The notes beneath the pieces were generated by a model. That model did no database searches and was not told where the DNA came from. It saw nothing but the letters and a program-made list of their open reading frames with translations. 28,290 bases of DNA. Source: an uncultured Collinsella sp. Lineage in GTDB: Bacteria > Actinomycetota > Coriobacteriia > Coriobacteriales > Coriobacteriaceae. The translations under genes and the position numbers were made by a program. The stretch's first letter is position 1. Each line of letters starts with the position of its first letter. Shown here in pieces: positions 22,737 through 28,290 of the stretch. The stretch is from the NCBI GenBank assembly GCA_900547125.1, contig URFU01000012.1:1-28290 (forward strand). Direction: 5' to 3'.

Positions 22737-23957
22737 ATGCGTCTAGCCCGTCGTGCCTGGTGCCGAACATATCAGACGGTTTTTCGCATTGCATTGCCGA
22801 TCCTGCCCTATACCGAGCCGCGCATTTTGGAGCATGCCGAGGATGTGCCCGCGGTGCTTCAAAAGCGCTCGATCCAGAAGGCCCTTATCGTGACGGATCC
22901 CGGCATTGCCCGTCTGGGGCTCACGGCATCACTCGAGCGTGCGCTTACGGCTCAGGGGATTGGCGTTACGGTCTATGCCGAAACGCGTATGAACCCCACA
23001 GTCTCGAATGTGGAGGAAGCGGCGGCGCTGTATCGCGAGAACGACTGCCAGGCCATTATCGGCTTTGGCGGCGGCTCGGCTATGGACTGTGCCAAGGGCG
23101 TGGGAGCACGTATCGCGCAGCCGAACAAGCCCATCAACAAGATGCGCGGCCTGTTGCGCGTCCACCGTCTCCTGCCGCTGCTTATTGCGGTTCCCACTAC
23201 CGCCGGTACGGGAAGCGAAGTCACGCTCGCGGCGGTTATCACCGATGACGAGACGCACTATAAATACCCCATTAACGACTTTGTGCTTATCCCGCGTTTT
23301 GCGGTCCACGACCCCGAGTTTACGCGCGGGTTGCCGGCGTCCATTACGGGGCAGACGGGTATGGATGCCCTGACGCATGCTGTCGAGGCCTTTATCGGGC
23401 GAAGCACCACGCCCTATACGCGCAAGATGGCGCGACAGGCGGTTCAGCTCATCCGCGATAATTTGCTTGAGGCCCATGAGCATGGAGACAACATGCGTGC
23501 GCGTCGCAATATGCTTTCGGCGGCGTATAAGGCGGGCGTTGCCTTTACGCGCTCCTATGTTGGATACGTTCATGCCATCGCACACAGCTTGGGCGGGCGT
23601 TACGGGATTCCGCACGGCTTGGCCAACGCGATCATCCTGCCGCACATGCTTCGCGCTTATGGTGACGCCGCCGCTCCCAAGCTTGCCGATCTTGCTCGCA
23701 TGGCGGGCATTGCGCCGGCTACCGCGCAGGACAGTCTTGCGGCCGAGGCCTTTATCGATTGGGTCGACCGCATGAACGAGGCCCTGGGAATCCCCAAATA
23801 TGTCTCGGGTATTCGCCGCTCCGATATTCCGCAAATGGCGGTCCATGCCGATGCCGAGGCCAATCCCCTGTACCCCGTTCCGCTTTTGATGGACCGCCCG
23901 GAGCTCGAGCATATGTACGAGGTCGTCGCGGGTGGTATGTTTGAGGACGAGAACTAG
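22737..23957 (+). CDS. Iron-containing alcohol dehydrogenase (group III)
   Basis: A 406-aa NAD(P)-dependent dehydrogenase that would interconvert an aldehyde and an alcohol. ATG at 22737 has AAGGAG 8 nt upstream. The Rossmann part shows GFGGGSAMDCAKGV and PTTAGTGSEVT. Metal ligands lie in TGMDALTHAVEAF (Asp, His) and HAIAHSLGGRYGIPHGLANA (two His), typical of the family. Residues 1-25 are basic and hydrophobic beyond the usual start. The next gene, an aldehyde dehydrogenase, begins 8 nt later, so they form an operon. Two dyads upstream suggest a repressor. The exact substrate cannot be told. Confidence 0.92.
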   Translation: MRLARRAWCRTYQTVFRIALPILPYTEPRILEHAEDVPAVLQKRSIQKALIVTDPGIARLGLTASLERALTAQGIGVTVYAETRMNPTVSNVEEAAALYRENDCQAIIGFGGGSAMDCAKGVGARIAQPNKPINKMRGLLRVHRLLPLLIAVPTTAGTGSEVTLAAVITDDETHYKYPINDFVLIPRFAVHDPEFTRGLPASITGQTGMDALTHAVEAFIGRSTTPYTRKMARQAVQLIRDNLLEAHEHGDNMRARRNMLSAAYKAGVAFTRSYVGYVHAIAHSLGGRYGIPHGLANAIILPHMLRAYGDAAAPKLADLARMAGIAPATAQDSLAAEAFIDWVDRMNEALGIPKYVSGIRRSDIPQMAVHADAEANPLYPVPLLMDRPELEHMYEVVAGGMFEDEN

Positions 23958-23965
23958 GAGGGTCC

Positions 23966-25345
23966 ATGAACACCGAGGAAATTGCGCGCATCGTCGGCGA
24001 TCAGCGCGCCTACTTTAAGACGCACGCCACGTTTGATGTTGATGCTCGACGTCGTGCACTCGTGAGTTTACGCGATGCGGTGCGGTCCCACGAGGCCGAT
24101 ATTGCCCATGCGCTCAAGACCGATTTGGGAAAGTCGCATGACGAGGCCTATATGTGCGAGATCGGCACGTCGCTTTCCGAGATTCGTCATCAGATTGCGC
24201 ATGTGGCTCGATGGAGTCGTCCGCGCCTGCGTCCGTGTGACCTTGCCAATGCCGTGAGTGTGTGCAAAACGCAAGCCGTGCCCTATGGCGTCACGCTCAT
24301 CATGGCGCCGTGGAACTACCCGTTTTTGCTAACGCTCGAGCCGCTCGCCGGCGCCCTTGCCGCTGGCAATACTGTGGTCATCAAGCCGAGCGCCTATGCT
24401 CCGGCATCGAGCGCGGTGCTCAGGCAAATCTGTGAAGAGACATTTGATCCGCGCCTGGTGACGGTTGTCGAGGGCGGGCGCGCCGAAAACGAAGCGCTGC
24501 TCGATGAGTGTTGGGACAAAATCTTCTTTACCGGAAGCGTTCCGGTCGGCAAGCTCGTCATGGAGCGCGCAGGTAAAAACCTTACGCCCGTGACGCTTGA
24601 ACTGGGCGGAAAGAGTCCCTGCATCGTGGATGCGACGGCAAACTTGAAGGTCGCGGCGCGGCGTATCGCCTTTGGCAAATGGCTCAACGTGGGGCAGACC
24701 TGCGTGGCGCCCGACTACCTGCTGGTCGATACGCGCGTGCACGACGAGCTGCTGGGCCTCATCAAGGAAGAGACCCGCCGTATGTTTGGCGAGCATCCGC
24801 TCGATAACGAGGACTACGGGCATATCGTCAACGCCAAGCATTTTGCGCGCGTGCGCGGGCTGATCGATCCCGATAAGGTCGTGCTTGGAGGTACCGCGCG
24901 CGAGACTTCGCTCAAGATTGAGCCGACGATTTTGGACGGCGTGTCCCCCGATGACGCCGTGATGCAGGAGGAAATCTTCGGTCCCATCTTGCCGGTGCTG
25001 ACGTTTGAGAGCCTAGACGAGGCCGAGACGTTTATTACGGATCGTCCGACGCCGCTGGCCCTGTATATCTTTAGCCAGGACCGTGCGGCTCAGCAGCGCT
25101 TTGTGCGCTACGTGCCCTTTGGCGGCGGCTGCGTCAACGACACGATCATGCACTTGGCTACGAGCCATATGGGCTTTGGCGGCATGGGTGCGAGCGGTAT
25201 GGACCAGTACCATGGCCGCGAGAGCTTCGATACGTTTAGCCACAAGAAGAGCATCGTGAACAAGGCTACGTGGCTGGACGTGCCATTCCGCTATGCCCCT
25301 TACGCAAGCTGGAAGCACAAGTTCGTGCGCATGTTTGTGCATTAG
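23966..25345 (+). CDS. Aldehyde dehydrogenase, class 3-like
   Basis: A 459-aa NAD(P)-dependent enzyme that oxidises an aldehyde to a carboxylic acid. GGAGGG lies 5 nt before the ATG. Key residues are present: Asn117 (PWNYP), Lys140 (VIKPSAYAP), Glu212 (ELGGKSP) and the nucleophile Cys246 (GQTCVAPDY). The EIFGPILPVLTF motif and the short length (about 460) match class 3, fatty or aromatic aldehyde dehydrogenases, and the C-terminal WLDVPFRYAPYASWKHKFVRMF is typical of them. Together with the preceding alcohol dehydrogenase it probably handles long-chain or aromatic aldehydes, as disposal or as reversible fermentation; the direction is not evident. Confidence 0.94.
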   Translation: MNTEEIARIVGDQRAYFKTHATFDVDARRRALVSLRDAVRSHEADIAHALKTDLGKSHDEAYMCEIGTSLSEIRHQIAHVARWSRPRLRPCDLANAVSVCKTQAVPYGVTLIMAPWNYPFLLTLEPLAGALAAGNTVVIKPSAYAPASSAVLRQICEETFDPRLVTVVEGGRAENEALLDECWDKIFFTGSVPVGKLVMERAGKNLTPVTLELGGKSPCIVDATANLKVAARRIAFGKWLNVGQTCVAPDYLLVDTRVHDELLGLIKEETRRMFGEHPLDNEDYGHIVNAKHFARVRGLIDPDKVVLGGTARETSLKIEPTILDGVSPDDAVMQEEIFGPILPVLTFESLDEAETFITDRPTPLALYIFSQDRAAQQRFVRYVPFGGGCVNDTIMHLATSHMGFGGMGASGMDQYHGRESFDTFSHKKSIVNKATWLDVPFRYAPYASWKHKFVRMFVH

Positions 25346-25411
25346 AATCAGATGACATAGGGGCAAACAAAATAGCCGCCCCCGCGTAAGCGAAGACGGC
25401 CACTTCTCACG

Positions 25412-25600
25412 ATGAAAACGTGTATCGGAGTTGGCAAGACCCGCTGCCGCGGGTGCCATTCGTGCTCCTATCTTATCTGCAAGCGCTCTGTCTCGCAGAC
25501 GTTGCAGCAAATGGGTGAAAGGTGCGAGTGGGCGAATTCGTGTCCGCACGAGTTCGTAGACTTCTCACTAAGGTTAAGCGCCGGTTTACCCGGCCGTTAG
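25412..25600 (+). CDS. Possible small Cys-rich protein
   Basis: A 62-aa open frame with seven Cys, including CRGCHSC and a later C-x5-C, as in small zinc-binding proteins. The start has no clear ribosome binding site. The stop codon TAG is at once followed by AGGAG, the ribosome binding site of the next gene, which would allow translational coupling. Codon use looks normal for the window. A 10-bp hairpin lies within it (25533-25556). It could equally be a leader without a product. No function can be proposed. Confidence 0.35.
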   Translation: MKTCIGVGKTRCRGCHSCSYLICKRSVSQTLQQMGERCEWANSCPHEFVDFSLRLSAGLPGR

Positions 25601-25610
25601 AGGAGTTGCC

Positions 25611-25937
25611 ATGTACGAGCCTTCACGTGTTCTTTTGTCGTTTCATATCGCAGGATTTCAGTATGCCGACGGTGCCTTGGTCTTGGGCGATCTTAAGGTT
25701 GGCGATAAGCTGACGCTGTGTGCCGAGCGCGATAATCCCCATGACCCCGAGGCGGTTGCGATCTATTACGGCAACACCAAGCTTGGGTATGTTCCGGGAA
25801 ACGAGGTCGGCCCACTGTCCTTGATGATGTATTACGGCCACGAGGACGTTTTTGAGGCCCGCGTACAGCAGGTTGCGCCCGAGCGCAGCCCGTGGCATCA
25901 GGTGCGCGTTGGCCTCTATGTGGTGGATGCTCGCTAA
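25611..25937 (+). CDS. HIRAN domain protein
   Basis: A 108-aa single-domain protein. GAGGAG lies 6 nt before the ATG. Typical HIRAN features are visible: FHIAGFQYADGA at the start, LKVGDKLTLCAERDNPHDPEAVAIYY in the middle, and KLGYVP then a C-terminal strand VRVGLYVV. HIRAN domains recognise 3' ends of DNA in eukaryotic helicases such as HLTF; in bacteria they are usually small stand-alone proteins with unclear roles. The next gene, a 59-aa charged protein, follows after 18 nt, so the two are probably cotranscribed. Confidence 0.85.
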   Translation: MYEPSRVLLSFHIAGFQYADGALVLGDLKVGDKLTLCAERDNPHDPEAVAIYYGNTKLGYVPGNEVGPLSLMMYYGHEDVFEARVQQVAPERSPWHQVRVGLYVVDAR

Positions 25938-25955
25938 TCGGTAAGGGAAACTGCC

Positions 25956-26135
25956 ATGTTTGACGACGATGACCTGTTCGATTTGACGGATGATCCGTTT
26001 GAGTGGGATCTGCTGCTCGACGACGATGATCTGGAACAGGACCGTAAGAGACGGCGGGACAAGAAAACTCAGGGTGACGCTTCGAAAAAGCAGGACAAAC
26101 GCAGCCGCGGCCTGTTCGGCGGGCTCTTTGGCTAA
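25956..26135 (+). CDS. 59-aa charged small protein ending GLFGGLFG
   Basis: A short frame with AAGGGA at suitable spacing before ATG. The protein begins MFDDDDLFDLTDDPFEWD, has a second acidic run LLLDDDDLEQD, then a basic Lys/Arg stretch (RKRRRDKK) and ends RGLFGGLFG. The frame is supported by the ribosome binding site, the position 18 nt after the HIRAN gene and a clean stop before the next promoter region. The charge split and the phenylalanine repeats suggest a disordered or membrane-associating peptide or a partner protein. I do not recognise a family. Confidence 0.7.
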   Translation: MFDDDDLFDLTDDPFEWDLLLDDDDLEQDRKRRRDKKTQGDASKKQDKRSRGLFGGLFG

Positions 26136-26201
26136 CCGCCGCATCGCTGTGTCTGTATACTTAGCACGAGTTTGACGCGTTGCGAAATGAGGGCATAGAC
26201 G

Positions 26202-26747
26202 ATGATGTGGTTTACCGCCGACCTGCACCTGGGCGATACGAATATCTTACACGACATGGATCGGCCGTTTGGCTCGGTCGAGGAGATGAACCGCAAGGCC
26301 ATCGATGCCATCAATGAGTGTGTGGCTGCAGATGACCGCCTCTATATCCTGGGTGACTTTACCTATCGTTTGCCCCTGGCGGATGCTGTGCGCCTGCGCG
26401 AGCGTATCGAATGCAAGAATGTGACGCTTATCCGCGGTAACCATGACGGCGATTGGGAAGATCCCGACGTGTCGCAGATTTGGGAAGACGTGCGTGATTA
26501 TCTGGAGATTGCCCCCGGCTATGCCAAGGGTCATCGTCTGGTGATGAGCCATTACCCCATGCTCAGCTGGAATGGCAAGGCGCGTGGCGCCATTATGCTA
26601 CATGGGCATATCCACAGCAGGGGAGACCGCGCCAACGCGCGCAACCGCGACCGCGAACGTCCTATCCTTCGCTACGATGTCGGCCTCGACGCCAACGAGT
26701 ACAAGCCCGTAAGCCGCGATCAGATTCTTAGCTTCTTTGGGCTATAG
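26202..26747 (+). CDS. Small calcineurin-like metallophosphoesterase
   Basis: A 181-aa cytoplasmic phosphoesterase, the length of phage-type and YfcE-like members. All metal-binding motifs are seen in order: ADLHLGD (DxH), LGDF (GD), RGNHDGD (GNHD), MSHYP and LHGHIHS (GHxH). Two adjacent ATG codons give a start at 26202 or 26205, with ATGAGGGC upstream. The substrate cannot be named. It follows the HIRAN/59-aa pair after 66 nt with a possible TATACT box, so it may be transcribed separately. Confidence 0.9.
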   Translation: MMWFTADLHLGDTNILHDMDRPFGSVEEMNRKAIDAINECVAADDRLYILGDFTYRLPLADAVRLRERIECKNVTLIRGNHDGDWEDPDVSQIWEDVRDYLEIAPGYAKGHRLVMSHYPMLSWNGKARGAIMLHGHIHSRGDRANARNRDRERPILRYDVGLDANEYKPVSRDQILSFFGL

Positions 26748-26759
26748 GGCGCCAGAACT

Positions 26760-26794
26760 ACCACAAAGGGGACAGGCACCTTTGTGGTGGTTTT
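26760..26794 (+). terminator. Terminator containing the GGGGACAGGCACCTTTG motif
   Basis: ACCACAAAGG (26760-26769) pairs with CCTTTGTGGT (26779-26788), followed by GGTTTTC. The loop carries GGACAGGCA. A degenerate copy follows the next gene. Confidence 0.7.
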
Positions 26795-26813
26795 CACATA
26801 GATTGGAGTCGCT

Positions 26814-27578
26814 ATGAAGCAATTGCTTATTCGTGCCGATGATATCGGTTATTCGTATGCCGTTGACCTGGGGATTGCCAGAAGCGTCAACGAGGGCCTG
26901 GTGCGCTCAGCGGGCCTTATGCCTAATATGCCCGAGGCCGAGCGTGGGTGGTCGCTCGTGGCGGATGCCGATACTGCGGTGGGCCAGCATACCAACGTGT
27001 GCCTGGGTAAGCCGTGTGCCGATCCAGCGCTCATTCCGAGCATGCTCAATGAGAATGGCGAGTTCCATAGCAGCCGTACCTTCCGCGAGCATTTTAAGCG
27101 CGGTGAGGAGCTGATAGACTTCGACGAGGCCTGCATCGAGATCCGTGCGCAGCATGACCGTTTTGTCGAGATTGTGGGCCGCGAGCCCGACTACTTCGAA
27201 GCCCATGCTGTCATGAGTAAAAACCTTAACCGAGCGATCTCGGCGGTTGCCCAGGAGCTGGGCCTTAAGGAGCAAAAGGCGAGCTTCGACCCCACGGCGG
27301 TGGTGCGTTGCGGAGATACCGACCTGCACATGGTAATGCGCTCGATGAAGCCGGGCTACGAACCTAAAGAAGCAATCATGCAGACGGTTCGCGAGATGTC
27401 CGACGGCGAGACGGTCGTCTTTGTGTGTCACCCGGGCTATCTTGATCGCTATATCCTCGAGAACAGTTCGCTTACGACCGATCGCACCAAGGAAGTCGAT
27501 GCGCTGATCGATCCTGAGCTGCGCGCTTGGCTCGAGTCTCAACCCGATCTTCGCCTGATCGACTATCGTGACCTGTAA
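26814..27578 (+). CDS. YdjC/ChbG-type carbohydrate deacetylase
   Basis: A 254-aa enzyme likely to remove acetyl groups from N-acetylated oligosaccharides, as ChbG does with chitobiose. The conserved N-terminal RADDIGYS (Asp9, Asp10), GQHTNVCL (His59) and EAHAVM (His131), with CHPGYLD near the C-terminus, are the usual metal and catalytic segments. Length fits (about 250). The usual DSHxHxH core is reduced to EAHAVM, so the substrate may differ. The start at 26814 fits the family. No transport genes lie nearby. Confidence 0.85.
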   Translation: MKQLLIRADDIGYSYAVDLGIARSVNEGLVRSAGLMPNMPEAERGWSLVADADTAVGQHTNVCLGKPCADPALIPSMLNENGEFHSSRTFREHFKRGEELIDFDEACIEIRAQHDRFVEIVGREPDYFEAHAVMSKNLNRAISAVAQELGLKEQKASFDPTAVVRCGDTDLHMVMRSMKPGYEPKEAIMQTVREMSDGETVVFVCHPGYLDRYILENSSLTTDRTKEVDALIDPELRAWLESQPDLRLIDYRDL

Positions 27579-27591
27579 GAGCTCAAGCCAA

Positions 27592-27622
27592 CACAAGGGG
27601 AACAGGCACCTTTGCGGTGGTT
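27592..27622 (+). repeat. Degenerate copy of the GGGGACAGGCACCTTTG motif
   Basis: ACAAGGGGAACAGGCACC followed by TTTGCGGTGGTT resembles 26763-26792, with changes that spoil the stem. It lies after the deacetylase stop. Confidence 0.6.
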
Positions 27623-27624
27623 CT

Positions 27625-27659
27625 GGCGCCGTTGCCATTATGGTGGCGGCGCCTTTTTT
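27625..27659 (+). terminator. Terminator of the deacetylase gene
   Basis: A 13-bp stem (GGCGCCGTTGCCA with wobble pairs to TGGTGGCGGCGCC), a TTA loop and six T. Confidence 0.9.
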
Positions 27660-27717
27660 GTCCGTGCGGCGCGGTAGAGTGTAGTCGGTTGAAATTTGCG
27701 TCCATCGAGGAGCTGTT

Positions 27718-28290
27718 ATGAACGAGATCAAGTGCCCGCATTGTGGCGAAGTCTTTAAGGTCGATGCGTCTGGCTATGCGGATATCGTCAAGCAAGTACG
27801 CGATGCCGAGTTTTCGCGCGATCTGGATGAGCGTGTGAGGGCAGTCCAACGCGAGGGCGAGCAGGCGCTGGAGCTTGAGCGCTCGCGTTCGTCGGCTGCC
27901 TTGCAGGAGGCGGAGTCTCAGCGCAATGCACAACTCGTTGAGCAGAAGAATGCTGCGGCTCGGGAGTTGGCACAAGAGGTCGCCAAGCGCGATGCCGAGC
28001 TTGTCGAGCTGCGCGCCAAGCTCGAGGGCGCTGCCGCAGAGCGCGAGAGCGCAAGCCAGCGTGCGGCGGTTGAGGCCCGTGCCGATGCTCAGAAGGAGAA
28101 TGCTGAGCTTCAGCGCGAGATCGACAATTTGCGTGCGCGGCTGGGGCGCAAAGATGACGAAGCCAAGCTTGCCGAGTCGGCGGCGCGCAACGCTGCTCAA
28201 AACGATTTAGCTGCACGTGATGCCCAGATTGCCGAGCTGCAGGCCAGGCTTGCCGCAGCGGACAAGGCTCAGGAGATGGCGCTTGCCGCT
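27718..28290 (+). CDS. DUF2130 protein, N-terminal part (runs off right edge)
   Basis: An open frame of 191 codons reaching the window end. GAGGAG lies 6 nt before the ATG. The first residues MNEIKCPHCGEVFKVDASGYADI have a two-Cys zinc-ribbon-like element and match the start of DUF2130 proteins, as does VKQVRDAEFSRDLDERV. From about residue 40 it is a long coiled coil of Ala, Glu, Arg and Gln. The nuclease-like catalytic DUF2130 region, which would follow, is not in the window. Function is not established. Confidence 0.8.
   Translation, partial: MNEIKCPHCGEVFKVDASGYADIVKQVRDAEFSRDLDERVRAVQREGEQALELERSRSSAALQEAESQRNAQLVEQKNAAARELAQEVAKRDAELVELRAKLEGAAAERESASQRAAVEARADAQKENAELQREIDNLRARLGRKDDEAKLAESAARNAAQNDLAARDAQIAELQARLAAADKAQEMALAA

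Noticed and set aside
22929..23912. Minus-strand open frame of 327 codons opposite the alcohol dehydrogenase
   Set aside because: Shadow frame; the plus strand has metal and nucleotide motifs.

Overview
The window looks like chromosomal DNA of a gut Coriobacteriia actinobacterium, most likely Collinsella or a close relative. The basis is inference from gene content: high GC, Shine-Dalgarno-led genes, LAATG-type cell-wall sorting signals (the LAXTG signal of class E sortases), a bile salt hydrolase, a reverse-type rubrerythrin and PdxS/PdxT vitamin B6 synthesis with a MocR regulator. I could not run a search, so the genus is not proven. No rRNA, tRNA, CRISPR array, phage module or transposase was seen.

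Layout. 1-6000 (all minus strand): an esterase-like gene cut by the left edge, two tandem paralogous LAATG-anchored beta-helix surface proteins, and a purine permease of the NCS2/AzgA type. A 14-codon copy of the permease 3' end lies between the two surface genes and records the duplication that made the pair. 6.1-10 kb: a peptide-deformylase-like protein lacking the catalytic Glu, a bile salt hydrolase, and a Kup potassium transporter. 10.1-15.8 kb: an EamA exporter divergent from a LysR regulator, an XRE-HTH/AlaA aminotransferase fusion with its own internal ribosome binding site and an operator-like array, a second short deformylase, and a DHA2-type MFS exporter. 15.9-18.7 kb: an acidic/MarR-like/RGG-tailed protein, a convergent gap filled with three long hairpins, and pdxT-pdxS. 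18.8-21.8 kb: the divergent MocR (PdxR-like) regulator, then an uncharacterised endonuclease-like gene bracketed by two direct copies of a ~120-nt imperfect palindrome. 21.9-28.3 kb: reverse rubrerythrin, an iron-alcohol dehydrogenase/aldehyde dehydrogenase pair, a small-protein/HIRAN/metallophosphoesterase cluster, a YdjC-type deacetylase and the start of a DUF2130 coiled-coil protein.

How genes work together. pdxR and pdxST are divergent and share a control region with two AAGGTCAG boxes, one adjoining the predicted pdxS -35. The iron-alcohol dehydrogenase and aldehyde dehydrogenase are 8 nt apart and probably interconvert alcohols and aldehydes; two TGTTGA-type palindromes precede them. 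LysR probably controls the divergent exporter. The XRE domain of the AlaA fusion probably binds the AAATTGAAC array in front of its own gene.

The best candidate for something undescribed is the 1420-bp unit at 20248-21667: a PD-(D/E)XK-like nuclease gene with a palindromic repeat at its 3' end. A second copy of the repeat ends the preceding gene, and both repeats supply the last codons and stop of the gene they follow. The RGG protein and the two-start XRE-AlaA gene come next.
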